This document shows, piece after piece, positions 8,052-16,433 of a stretch of 32,691 nt of DNA. Numbering within the stretch: the stretch's first letter is position 1; each line of letters starts with the position of its first letter. The notes beneath the pieces are model-generated. The model was not told where the DNA came from. It made no database searches and saw nothing but the letters and a program-made list of their open reading frames with translations. The translations under genes and the position numbers were made by a program. The DNA is taken from contig JAGLOY010000095.1 in assembly GCA_023138735.1 (NCBI GenBank), positions 1 to 32,691 of the forward strand, given 5' to 3'. This DNA comes from Candidatus Aegiribacteria sp. GTDB taxonomy: Bacteria > Fermentibacterota > Fermentibacteria > Fermentibacterales > JCC-6.

Positions 8052-9169
8052 GCACTTGCCCCCTCACTGGCAACTCTGGATACTATCCCCAGAGTCCCGA
8101 TGGTAACCATGAGATTAGATCCTCCCCATGACACGAGTGGAAGCGGCATGCCGGTAGATGGAAACATTCTTGTAACCACACCGATATGAATGAACATACC
8201 AAGGGCAATTGAGGCTATCAGCCCTCCTGCAACCAGATAACCAAAGAGGTGATCAGCGTTTTCGGCAATAGTCCATCCTGATAATAGCAGCAGCATGAGC
8301 AGAGTGAGTATCAGAAGAACACCGGCAAATCCGGACTCCTCACCTATTACGGCAAGTATGTAATCTGAGAATGCTTCGGGCAGGAAGCCCCTCTGCTGCC
8401 TGCCTCTGCCGATGCCCCTTCCCATTATTCCTCCGCTTCCAAGCGCAATACAGGCCTGCTCAGGCTGGTAAGTTGATGCCTCTGCAGCATCCCCCGGCGA
8501 GAACCAGCTGACCAGCCTTTCCCTTCTGTATTCGGACGAAAAAACAACCACAGAAGCCATCGCAAGCATGAGAAGGAATAGAACCAGCATATCCTTGAAT
8601 CTGGATTCGGCCAGAAACAGAACAGTGACCATTACAATTAGAATGTACATACCTCCGGCAAAATCGGGCTGAGATGCAACCAGACCCGCCGGGATGATGC
8701 CAAGAACCGCAAGCCAGACAACACCGGCACCCGTTCTCGCACGGATTACACCTTCAGAAACAAGGGAAGCGGCAAGTATCACATATGCAATCCTTGCGAT
8801 TTCTGACGGCATTATCCGGAAACCGCTGGACATTACCAGCCATCTTGCTGAGCCGTTGATTACAGGTGCCCAGTGAGTACCTCTGAGCAGCAGTAAAGCT
8901 ATCAGCATAGCTAACGATATCATGTAGAGTACCGGAGCAGTTTTCTTTAATTTTCCCGGCGGGATCATCCAGGCGATTACCCCCGCAGCAATTCCTATGA
9001 GAACCTTTTTGATGTGAGGCAACAGGAAGATCGTACTTGATTCTGAATTCGTAAGCAGCAGAGATTTGAATGAGCTTGCGGTGAATACAGCCAGAGTCCC
9101 CAGAATAAGCAGTAGAACCGCTGAAACTATCATAATATTCCGGGCTCCGGACGGATTGATATTTGTCAA
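8048..9169 (-). CDS. ftsW: Peptidoglycan glycosyltransferase FtsW (SEDS family)
   Basis: Integral membrane SEDS protein that polymerises septal peptidoglycan from lipid II with its partner FtsI. Seen: about ten hydrophobic spans over 373 residues, FRIMPSEIARIAYVI in the central conserved region, SQPDFAGGMYILI, GEESGFAGVLLILTLL and the SEDS signature MFPSTGMPLPLVSWGGSNL near the C-terminus. The start is TTG at 9169 overlapping the murD stop, preceded by GGAGG at seven bases; the next in-frame ATG is twelve codons on. Neighbours murD and murG are as in standard dcw clusters, which favours FtsW over RodA. Confidence 0.96.
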   Translation of the reverse strand: MTNINPSGARNIMIVSAVLLLILGTLAVFTASSFKSLLLTNSESSTIFLLPHIKKVLIGIAAGVIAWMIPPGKLKKTAPVLYMISLAMLIALLLLRGTHWAPVINGSARWLVMSSGFRIMPSEIARIAYVILAASLVSEGVIRARTGAGVVWLAVLGIIPAGLVASQPDFAGGMYILIVMVTVLFLAESRFKDMLVLFLLMLAMASVVVFSSEYRRERLVSWFSPGDAAEASTYQPEQACIALGSGGIMGRGIGRGRQQRGFLPEAFSDYILAVIGEESGFAGVLLILTLLMLLLLSGWTIAENADHLFGYLVAGGLIASIALGMFIHIGVVTRMFPSTGMPLPLVSWGGSNLMVTIGTLGIVSRVASEGASA

Positions 9170-10503
9170 TTTAAATCCTCCACGAGCTTCCGGAAGTGCT
9201 CCCCCCGCTCTTCAAAACTGCTGTACTGGTCAAAACTTGCACATCCGGGACTAAGCAGCACAAGATCTCCAACCGCTGACTGATCCAAAGCCCGTTTCAG
9301 TGCATTATCCAATGTACCTTCCGCAAAGATCGGTGCTGTACCGGACCAGCACTTCTCCAGCATATCCGATGCATCTCCGATCAGGATGAGTACTTTTACC
9401 CGATCTGCTATCAGACTTCTGAGCTGGCTGTAATCAGTTTCCTTTGCCATTCCCCCGGCAATCAGCGTGACTGGTTCGGAGATACTCTCCAGAGCAACCT
9501 TCAGAGAATCCGGATTTGTAGATTTGGAGTCGTTTACGAAGGAAACACCGTGGTATTTTCTTATACATTCAATCCTATGAGGGACACCGGGAAAGGATGA
9601 AAGCCCGCAGACCATCTGCTCAGGCTGCACTCCGGCCTTACCGGCAAGACAAACAACTGCCAGGGCATTTGACAGGTTATGAAGGCCGGATAAAGATATA
9701 TCTCTTATGTCAATCACGAATTTCGTGCTTATGGAATCCGAATAGTAGATTGAATTCCCCTCGGAGAAAGCACCTGTTTCAAAGCTTCCTCCAATACCGA
9801 AATACCATTCAAGACCGGAGGTTCTACCTGCAAGAGGTATCGATCCGGAATCATCCCTGTTAAGAACAAGCAGATCACTGTCATGCTGATTCATGAATAT
9901 CCTGGCCTTGGCGTTGATATACCCCTCAATATCTCCATGACGTTGAAGATGATCCGGTGTAATGTTGAGTATTGCCGCAGCTAGGGGACGGAAAGTCTCT
10001 ATAGTCTGCAATTGATAGCTGCTAACCTCCAGAGAGATGAAATCAGCATCAGGATTCTCTATTATCGCCCTGCAGAACGGATAGCCGGTGTTACCAGCAA
10101 CGGATACGTTTAAACCGGCTTTACTGAGAGTATATCCCAGCCATTCCGCGGTGGTGGTTTTCCCGTTGGAACCGGTAATTGCCAGTACCGGGATATCAGT
10201 GTTGCGGAAGGCCAGTTCGATCTCTCCTATGACCGGAACGCCAAGTTCTCTTGCTGCCGAGGGCAGAGCAGATTCGGGATCAATGCCCGGGCTTATCACA
10301 AAACCGTCAAGGCTGCTAAGACAATCGGTCATATCGTCCCCGGTCACTATCCTGTTACAGTCCGGGCAATCCTGAACATCAACCCTGATATCAAGACCAG
10401 TTACCGAGAAACCCCTCTGGCTCAGAAGTGCAGCTGCTGCTCTTCCACTCCTCCCGAGTCCGAATACTCCTATCACTCTGTTGCCATCTGTCCAGTATCC
10501 CAT
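9166..10503 (-). CDS. murD: UDP-MurNAc-L-alanine--D-glutamate ligase MurD
   Basis: Adds D-glutamate to UDP-MurNAc-L-alanine in the cytoplasm. Seen: N-terminal IGVFGLGRSGRAAAALL, the P-loop AITGSNGKTTTAEWL (GSNGKTTT at residues 111-118), LEVSSYQL, LNITPDHLQRHG, VNDSKSTNPDSLKVALES and the C-terminal LLSPGCASFDQYSSFEERGEHF, which is diagnostic for MurD. 445 residues. It starts three bases after the mraY stop, with AGG at a modest distance before the ATG, and its stop overlaps the ftsW TTG. Confidence 0.98.
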   Translation of the reverse strand: MGYWTDGNRVIGVFGLGRSGRAAAALLSQRGFSVTGLDIRVDVQDCPDCNRIVTGDDMTDCLSSLDGFVISPGIDPESALPSAARELGVPVIGEIELAFRNTDIPVLAITGSNGKTTTAEWLGYTLSKAGLNVSVAGNTGYPFCRAIIENPDADFISLEVSSYQLQTIETFRPLAAAILNITPDHLQRHGDIEGYINAKARIFMNQHDSDLLVLNRDDSGSIPLAGRTSGLEWYFGIGGSFETGAFSEGNSIYYSDSISTKFVIDIRDISLSGLHNLSNALAVVCLAGKAGVQPEQMVCGLSSFPGVPHRIECIRKYHGVSFVNDSKSTNPDSLKVALESISEPVTLIAGGMAKETDYSQLRSLIADRVKVLILIGDASDMLEKCWSGTAPIFAEGTLDNALKRALDQSAVGDLVLLSPGCASFDQYSSFEERGEHFRKLVEDLN

Positions 10504-10506
10504 ATT

Positions 10507-11667
10507 TTACCTGATCTTCAAAGTTGTTAATCCTAGAAGTCCCAGGATCGCCGCTATTATCCAGAATCGTACAACAACTTTGCTTTCCATCCACCCGCAG
10601 AGCTCGAAATGGTGGTGGATGGGCGCCATACGAAAAATCCTTTTCCCTGTTCTCTTGAACCAGCTGACCTGAAGAATTACGCTGAAAACCTCCATGACGA
10701 AAATTCCACCAACAAGAAAGAGGAGAAGTTCGTTCTTTGTAACTACTGCCATGGAGCCTATGGCGCCGCCCAGCGCAAGAGACCCCGTATCACCCATGAA
10801 AACCGATGCGGGAGGTGCATTGAACCACAGGAAACCCAGGCATGCCCCTGCCATCGCCCCTGCAAAAACGGACACTTCTCCCACCCCGGGCAGATAGGAA
10901 AATTGCAGGTAATCGGCGAAATTCACGTGTCCGAGGAGGTATGCCATCAAACCGAATGTCAGGATCGATATCAGACTGACACCTGTCGCAAGTCCGTCCA
11001 GGCCATCGGTGAGGTTGACCGCATTTGCAGTTCCGGCAAGCACCAGTGCAACAAACACGATGTAAAAGAGTCCCAGATCAAGCCTGATATCCTTGAAGAA
11101 CGGCACTGTCGTCTCGGTCGATGTGATATTTATTTCCTCGGAGGATTCCAGATCCACTGTACGAACAGAAGGCATCAGTCTGACATCCGGTGCATTCCCG
11201 CCGGGTGTTGCAGGGCTGAAACAGAGCCATGCTCCAAGAGCGATTCCAATGATAAACTGCCCTGCCAGCTTATATCTTCCTATCAGCCCTTTTGAGCAGC
11301 GCCTGACTACTTTCAGATAATCATCCAGCAGCCCGATAAGACCCATCCATATTGTAGAGATAAGTACAACTAACAGGTATCGGTTATCGAGCATTCCCCA
11401 CAACAACACCGGAATCAGTACGGATAGAAGAATGAGAAGACCTCCCATGGTGGGAGTGCCCTCCTTCTTAAGGTGACTCTGTGGGCCATCGTCCCGCACG
11501 GTCTGACCGATCTGGTGCTTCCTGAGAAATCTTATCACGAAGGGGCCTGCGGCGAACGCTATTATCATAGCGGTAACGGTGGCTCCTGCTGCACGGAAAG
11601 TGATATAACCGAACAGGTTGAAAATTGAAACGGATTCTCTCAGCGGGTACAGTATCCAGTAAAGCAT
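10507..11667 (-). CDS. mraY: Phospho-MurNAc-pentapeptide transferase MraY
   Basis: Integral membrane enzyme that transfers phospho-MurNAc-pentapeptide to undecaprenyl phosphate, forming lipid I. Seen: about ten membrane spans, LLDDYLKVVRR with the catalytic aspartates (DDYLKV at 115-120), NAVNLTDGLDGLATG, FMGDTGSLALGG and the cytoplasmic HHH motif MAPIHHHFELCGW. 386 residues, somewhat longer than the roughly 360 of E. coli. The extra length sits in a periplasmic loop at about residues 152-190, rich in Ser, Thr and Glu. It overlaps the murF stop (TGATG) with GGAGGAGGG six bases upstream. Confidence 0.98.
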   Translation of the reverse strand: MLYWILYPLRESVSIFNLFGYITFRAAGATVTAMIIAFAAGPFVIRFLRKHQIGQTVRDDGPQSHLKKEGTPTMGGLLILLSVLIPVLLWGMLDNRYLLVVLISTIWMGLIGLLDDYLKVVRRCSKGLIGRYKLAGQFIIGIALGAWLCFSPATPGGNAPDVRLMPSVRTVDLESSEEINITSTETTVPFFKDIRLDLGLFYIVFVALVLAGTANAVNLTDGLDGLATGVSLISILTFGLMAYLLGHVNFADYLQFSYLPGVGEVSVFAGAMAGACLGFLWFNAPPASVFMGDTGSLALGGAIGSMAVVTKNELLLFLVGGIFVMEVFSVILQVSWFKRTGKRIFRMAPIHHHFELCGWMESKVVVRFWIIAAILGLLGLTTLKIR

Positions 11668-12980
11668 CAGATACCCTCCTCCATGGAACGAACCAGTTCA
11701 CCCAGTTGCAGCGAATTTGACCCTTTTACGAGCACGGTGCATTCAGAAGAAGCGGTTTCCCTAAGAATCCTCAGGGCTTCTTTCCAGTCTTCGGCCATAA
11801 ATATCCTTGTTCTTACAGCAGCAGCCTTAACTGAATCGTACAATTCCCCGGTAAGGATCAAGAAATCCAGTCCAATGCTGTCCGCCTTCAGAAGTATCTC
11901 CCTGTGAAAGATGGACGCATTCTTGCCAAGCTCCCGCATGTCGCCCAGAACTGCCCCTCTGCTTCCCTTTATTCCTTGCAGTACTGCAAGGCATGCTCTG
12001 GTCGAATCAGGATTTGCATTGTAACTCTCATCAAGGATGGTGATCCCACTGACCCTTACAGTCCTGCCCCTTCCCTTTGCGGGAGAAACTGCAGCAATCG
12101 CTGTGATCGCCCTTTCAATTGGTACATTCAGTGCAACCGCCATCAGTACCGCCGAGACCGCATTCATCTTATTGTGACTGCCATCGAACTGAAGTCTCAG
12201 CTCTTTCTTATAAGGGTAAATGATGGATGTACCGTCTTCCTCCTCGAACCATGCATCTCCACCGTCTCCAAAATACCTGATATTCAATTCTGCAATTTGG
12301 GCAGTGCTTTTAAGGATATCCTCATCCACAGGGATTACACACAGCCCACCCGGAGCGGTCGTCCTGATGAGTTCAGCCTTGGCTCTTGCTATGTCATCAA
12401 TAGTATTGAAGAACTCCATATGAGCATGCCCGATATTGGTTACCAGACAATCTGTCGGAGAGGCAACCTCACCCAGAAGCAGTAATTCTCCCGCATGGTT
12501 CATGCCAAGTTCAAGGATGATGATATCGGGATCCTCTTCCGGAGCATTTAAGATGGTCAGAGGCATACCCAGATGATTATTCAGATTCCTACTGGTGCTG
12601 TATACACTGTAACTGCATTCAAGTACGGCAGTGAGAAACAGTCTGGTGGTTGTCTTTCCGCTGGAACCGGTAATTCCTATTACCCTTGAACCGATATTAC
12701 TCCGTCTCCATTGCGCAGCATCAAGAAGGGCCTGCTCAACACTTTCAACAAGGATTATCCCGCAGCGCTTACTCCCTCTGGAAACTACCGCCATTCCATT
12801 GTCCTGGAGTACGTTATCAACATACTGGTGTCCATCAGTGCTGCCTCCGGCAAGGGCGAAGAACAGGCAGTCCATGGCTGCATCCCTTGAATCGATCACA
12901 GCACTGGTGACAACCCTGCCTGCGCTTTCGGGGGCGATCCAGCCGCCGCAAGCGAGAGCGATGTCACCAAGACGCATCAT
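11667..12980 (-). CDS. murF: UDP-MurNAc-tripeptide--D-Ala-D-Ala ligase MurF
   Basis: Adds D-alanyl-D-alanine to the UDP-MurNAc tripeptide, the last cytoplasmic ligation. Seen: N-terminal substrate domain with SAVIDSRDAAMDCLFFALAG, the P-loop GITGSSGKTTT (residues 102-112), NLNNHLGMPLTIL, ELGMNHAGELLLLGEVASP (typical MurF), ILDESYNANPDSTRACL and a C-terminal VLGDMRELGKNASIFHREI. 437 residues. The ATG overlaps the murE stop, with GAGG seven bases upstream. No ddl gene is next to it, so D-Ala-D-Ala must come from elsewhere in the genome. Confidence 0.98.
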   Translation of the reverse strand: MMRLGDIALACGGWIAPESAGRVVTSAVIDSRDAAMDCLFFALAGGSTDGHQYVDNVLQDNGMAVVSRGSKRCGIILVESVEQALLDAAQWRRSNIGSRVIGITGSSGKTTTRLFLTAVLECSYSVYSTSRNLNNHLGMPLTILNAPEEDPDIIILELGMNHAGELLLLGEVASPTDCLVTNIGHAHMEFFNTIDDIARAKAELIRTTAPGGLCVIPVDEDILKSTAQIAELNIRYFGDGGDAWFEEEDGTSIIYPYKKELRLQFDGSHNKMNAVSAVLMAVALNVPIERAITAIAAVSPAKGRGRTVRVSGITILDESYNANPDSTRACLAVLQGIKGSRGAVLGDMRELGKNASIFHREILLKADSIGLDFLILTGELYDSVKAAAVRTRIFMAEDWKEALRILRETASSECTVLVKGSNSLQLGELVRSMEEGI

Positions 12981-14425
12981 TCCAGCACCTCTTCCAATGC
13001 TGCCGCAGCTTCCTCACGGTCATCGAAATGAATTCTCTTCTTCCCCAGGATCTGATAATCCTCATGCCCCTTACCGGCGATAATCACAACATCTCCCGTT
13101 TGGGCAACGCTAATTGCAGACCTTATGGCCGCCCTTCTGTCCGGTTCCACGATTACACGGCTTTGAGATTCTGAACTTAAACCGGCGGTGATATCGCTGA
13201 TAATCGAATCCGGATCTTCTGTCCTGGGATTATCACTTGTAATAATTACGATATCTGCAATACTGTCCGCTATCTGCCCCATGATGGGACGCTTGGATGA
13301 ATCCCTGTCGCCACCTGCTCCAAAAACAGTGATAACTCTGTTTGCGGTCAGCTCCGAAGCCTGACGCAGTATGCGCTCCAGAGCGTCAGGCGTATGGGCA
13401 TAATCAACTGCAACAAGAAAATCCTGGCCCAGGTTTACGGACTGGAACCTTCCGGGTACACCCGGAAAATCCTTGAGGCTTGCAGATGCGGATATAGGAT
13501 CAATACCCAGTTCAATCGCTGCCGCCATGGCACCTGCAGCATTGAAGATGTTGAACTTGCCGGGGATGCTCATCTCTACCGGAACCGAAATTCCGTCTGT
13601 CTGTAATTGGAAGGAGATTCTGCCCAGCTCACCGAAGACAGTACTGACCCGGTAAGTATCATTTTCACGAAGTCCAAAGGTCACAGCGCCGTCTATCGAT
13701 GGGAATCCATCTGAGTAGGTGCCTACGATAGAAGTTCCGTTGTTCTTAAGCAGGTCAAACAGATGCATCTTGGAGTTGAAATACTCCTCCATGCTCTGAT
13801 GAAAATCCAGATGATCCTGTGTTATGTTGGTGAAAAGCGCCGCGTCAAACCTTACATCATCAACCCTGCTGAGGGAAAGGGCATGACTCGATACTTCCAT
13901 AATGCAGCATCTGTCACCCTTCCGAACCATTTCCCTCATCATACCTGCGGTGACCAGGGCACCCGGCGTCGTCATTTTAGCCTGTGCTTCCTCCCCGCCG
14001 ACGAGATGACCGATCGTACCCATGATACCGCTCTGCATACCGTGTTTTTCCAATACCCAGTGAAGCATTCTCGCGGTGGATGTTTTTCCGTTCGTGCCGG
14101 TTATGCCAACCGTGACAAGCTCTTCCCAGGGATAATTGTAGAACCGCGCGGCAATGAGGGACAGAATTCCCCTGTTATCATGATCGGGATTCACGCATAT
14201 CCTGTTATCGTCCGAAATCTGCCGCTCCGCCAGTACGGCCGCTGCTCCGCTGTCCAGAGCCTGCTTAATGTGAATATGTCCGTCCGTTTTGAAACCTCTG
14301 AGCGCCACGAAGAGGGATCCTGCTATCACATTTCTGGAATCTTCCTCAACTGAAGTTATCTCTACCGTGGCAAGATTCCCAGGGAGCGGGACACTTGTGT
14401 TCCGCAGAAGATCCGAAAGGATCAT
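12977..14425 (-). CDS. murE: UDP-MurNAc-tripeptide synthetase MurE (meso-DAP type)
   Basis: Adds the third residue of the stem peptide. Seen: N-terminal SVEEDSRNVIAGSLFVALRG, the P-loop GITGTNGKTSTARML at residues 107-120, EVSSHALSL, FTNITQDHLDFH, the lysine in FNSKMHLF that is usually carbamylated, DYAHTPDALERIL and the motif DNPR at 398-401. DNPR is the accepted marker of meso-diaminopimelate ligases, against DNP(A/D)-type variants in lysine-adding enzymes. This implies DAP-type Gram-negative peptidoglycan. Length 482 residues. Its ATG overlaps the ftsI stop, and it is followed without a gap by murF. Confidence 0.98.
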   Translation of the reverse strand: MILSDLLRNTSVPLPGNLATVEITSVEEDSRNVIAGSLFVALRGFKTDGHIHIKQALDSGAAAVLAERQISDDNRICVNPDHDNRGILSLIAARFYNYPWEELVTVGITGTNGKTSTARMLHWVLEKHGMQSGIMGTIGHLVGGEEAQAKMTTPGALVTAGMMREMVRKGDRCCIMEVSSHALSLSRVDDVRFDAALFTNITQDHLDFHQSMEEYFNSKMHLFDLLKNNGTSIVGTYSDGFPSIDGAVTFGLRENDTYRVSTVFGELGRISFQLQTDGISVPVEMSIPGKFNIFNAAGAMAAAIELGIDPISASASLKDFPGVPGRFQSVNLGQDFLVAVDYAHTPDALERILRQASELTANRVITVFGAGGDRDSSKRPIMGQIADSIADIVIITSDNPRTEDPDSIISDITAGLSSESQSRVIVEPDRRAAIRSAISVAQTGDVVIIAGKGHEDYQILGKKRIHFDDREEAAAALEEVLE

Positions 14426-15795
14426 TCGAACACCCCCGCCATAAGATTCTCTTCTTCGCGTCCCGATCCAAGAGCCAGTTCAGGTTCAACGGCAAGAATT
14501 CTCGAAGTCATCTCCGCGAACACCGGCGCTGCGGACGCGCTTCCCCACCGGTACTCGTAATCCGGGCCGTCTATTATCACGACAAGTACAAAACTGGGAT
14601 TCTCGGCGGGAACCAATCCCACAAATGCACTCAGATAATCACTGCTGCCGCTCAGCCGCTCAGCGGTGCCGGTCTTACCTCCAATTGCAACGCCATCAAC
14701 TGCAGCACTTGCACCGGTTCCTTCCTCAATGACAGCTCTCAGTGTGCGCCGCACTGCCTCCGCTGTTTCGGGTGATAGAGGATGGGATCGTACGATTGAT
14801 TCTTCCCTTATCCACTCGTCTCCGGAGCGGTAGGCTTCCAGAAGTCTCGGGTAGTACAGGGTTCCTCCATTGGCTATGACACCGTACGACAGTGCGAGCT
14901 GAATGGGAGTAACCGTTACTTCCTGGCCTATGGCTATCTGGGCCGATGACACTCCAGACCATCCGAGAGACCCGGGAAACGGCAGTATTCCTCTGGATTC
15001 GTCAGGATACTCGATCATTGTTTTCAGGCCGAATCCAAAAAGGCTGCAGTAATCGCAGAGTGTAGTGTCTGAAAGAAGGCGGGAAAGCATCACGGTACCC
15101 ACATTGCTTGAATTTATAAGGATCTCGTCACGGCTGAGGATACCCATTGCATGAGCATCGGAAATACTGTCCCCGGCAACATCGATATACCCGTCGCTGC
15201 AGTTGAATAAGTCCCCTTCTTCAATCAGGCCCTCCTCAATGCAGGCGGCGTAGGTGACGATCTTGAATGTTGAACCCGGTTCATGATAGCCCTGGAAGCA
15301 GTGATTTGAGGCAAGCGACCCGTTCTCGGCTCTGACCGGTACACTGCCGGCTGCAAGCACCTCTCCGCTGGTCGGATCAAGCAGCACTGCCGCTGCCCAG
15401 TCGCTGTTGTATTGATCCATGGCGGTTTCCAGCTCCTCCATGATGATGCACTGAAATCTTGCATCTATGGTAAGCATGATGTCACGGCCATCAACGGCAT
15501 GAATATTGTCCGCTTCGGGATCGGTCAGGTTATATCTCCCTGTGGCACTTCTCTCTATGAACAATCTCCCATCGATCCCCTGAAGATCGGAATTGAACCA
15601 TTGCTCTATACCTTCTGCATTCTCGGCTGTGAATCTTCCCAATATCCCGGCTGCCATGTCACCCATGGGATATGTCCGCTCCTGCTCTACATCAACGCTT
15701 ACACCTGTGGGCAGACCCGAATTGGTAAGAAGCATTGCGTCCTGATAGGGAACGTCGACTCGCAAGTATCTGATTTCCCGAACGCCGCTCAACAG
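14422..15795 (-). CDS. ftsI: FtsI / PBP3 transpeptidase domain (3' part of frameshifted gene)
   Basis: The catalytic part of the septal class B penicillin-binding protein, which cross-links peptidoglycan in partnership with FtsW. Seen: the pedestal end (LPTGVSVDVEQERTYPMGDMAAGILG), active-site SxxK in GSTFKIV, SxN in NSSNVG, KTG in GGKTGTAE and a normal C-terminus with no PASTA domains. The frame opens at a TTG near 15792 that is preceded by no ribosome-binding site. The homologous N-terminus lies in another frame immediately upstream. Joining the frames gives about 571 residues with the catalytic serine near 289. So this is one gene broken by a +1 frame change, not a separate protein. Stop overlaps murE start. 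Confidence 0.9.
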   Translation of the reverse strand: MLSGVREIRYLRVDVPYQDAMLLTNSGLPTGVSVDVEQERTYPMGDMAAGILGRFTAENAEGIEQWFNSDLQGIDGRLFIERSATGRYNLTDPEADNIHAVDGRDIMLTIDARFQCIIMEELETAMDQYNSDWAAAVLLDPTSGEVLAAGSVPVRAENGSLASNHCFQGYHEPGSTFKIVTYAACIEEGLIEEGDLFNCSDGYIDVAGDSISDAHAMGILSRDEILINSSNVGTVMLSRLLSDTTLCDYCSLFGFGLKTMIEYPDESRGILPFPGSLGWSGVSSAQIAIGQEVTVTPIQLALSYGVIANGGTLYYPRLLEAYRSGDEWIREESIVRSHPLSPETAEAVRRTLRAVIEEGTGASAAVDGVAIGGKTGTAERLSGSSDYLSAFVGLVPAENPSFVLVVIIDGPDYEYRWGSASAAPVFAEMTSRILAVEPELALGSGREEENLMAGVFE

Positions 15796-16138
15796 GCAGT
15801 TTCACCAGTGAATGCTCGCCCAGATGCAGCAGCAGAGTATCTATCAGAGCAGTTTCTTCCGATGGAACCTCAGGCCAGTAAACCTGGAAAGTAGCAACTG
15901 TTCTGTTCCCGGCCAGAAGGTAGCCGTTTCTGTCCAGTATTCTTCCCCGCCTGGCTTCGACATCGATCTGGGTCGTATGCTGAATACACGCTGCATCGGA
16001 ATAGTGCTGATGATGTACGATCTGAATATTGATCAGCCGCCCAACAACTATCAGGAAACCTATCAATACTGAAATCATAACCATCTTCAGCCTGGCGGAA
16101 CGCCTCTCTGGGGAGATCTCACTGTTCCATGCAGACAT
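15692..16138 (-). CDS. ftsI: FtsI / PBP3 N-terminal part (5' part of frameshifted gene)
   Basis: N-terminal half of the division transpeptidase. Seen: a basic cytoplasmic start, one membrane span (VMISVLIGFLIVVGRLINIQI), then the class B PBP pedestal motif RRGRILDRNGYLLAGN. Homology runs to about LGEHSLVKL (15800); the remaining roughly 35 codons to the stop at 15692 are out-of-frame sequence. The frame is open further upstream to 16225, but that lies inside ftsL. I choose the ATG at 16138, preceded by GGGGGTGA and overlapping the ftsL end by 20 bases. Removing one C of the CC (GG at 15795-15796, plus strand) restores the full protein. Confidence 0.88.
   Translation of the reverse strand: MSAWNSEISPERRSARLKMVMISVLIGFLIVVGRLINIQIVHHQHYSDAACIQHTTQIDVEARRGRILDRNGYLLAGNRTVATFQVYWPEVPSEETALIDTLLLHLGEHSLVKLPVERRSGNQILASRRSLSGRNASYQFGSAHRCKR
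15790..15803 (-). other. ftsI: Site of +1 frame change in ftsI
   Basis: On the minus strand the sequence AAACTGCCTGTTGAGCGG is read AAA CTG CCT GTT upstream and CTG TTG AGC GGC downstream. The downstream frame meets a TGA just before AAAC, so the change must occur at or after that point. Protein similarity puts it within about ten bases of 15795. There is no long homopolymer here. Confidence 0.85.
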
Positions 16139-16433
16139 ACTGCTCACCCCCGGATACGACTGGATACAACCGTAGAACTGTAAAACGCTCGAGGGAAACA
16201 GGTGCAAGACCCAGCTCACTGCCAATCCTCTGCAGCCTCTCAGGATTCAGGAGAGCAGCCCTCTCTACCTGGAGCTCGTCCCTTTTCCAGATGAGCTGAC
16301 GATTCAGTTCTGTAAGATTCCTGTATCTCATTGAAAGCACCAGCCTCCAATTGTAAACACCAGCCTCAAGCACGAGCAGAAGAAGAACCGCCGCGGCGAT
16401 CAGCTGGAGAATCCTGCGTACTCTGATTTTCAT
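16119..16433 (-). CDS. ftsL: Cell division protein FtsL
   Basis: Small bitopic divisome protein of 104 residues that pairs with FtsB and FtsQ. Seen: a basic N-terminus (MKIRVRRILQ), one membrane span LIAAAVLLLLVLEAGVY, then a heptad-like coiled-coil region NLTELNRQLIWKRDELQVERAALL and the typical end NPERLQRIGSELGLAP. Sequence similarity in the family is weak, so the call rests on this topology and on its place between rsmH and ftsI. Its ATG overlaps the rsmH stop (ATGA) behind AAGGA, and it overlaps the ftsI start by 20 bases. Confidence 0.92.
   Translation of the reverse strand: MKIRVRRILQLIAAAVLLLLVLEAGVYNWRLVLSMRYRNLTELNRQLIWKRDELQVERAALLNPERLQRIGSELGLAPVSLERFTVLRLYPVVSGGEQYVCMEQ

Noticed and set aside
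10609-11295. 228-codon plus-strand frame opposite mraY
   Set aside because: Antisense to MraY, which has all family motifs; the antisense translation is low-complexity and unlike any family I know.
15692-16138. In-frame TGA near the ftsI break read as selenocysteine
   Set aside because: The TGA lies in the wrong frame upstream of the join, has no selenoprotein context, and joining by a +1 change restores normal FtsI sequence instead.
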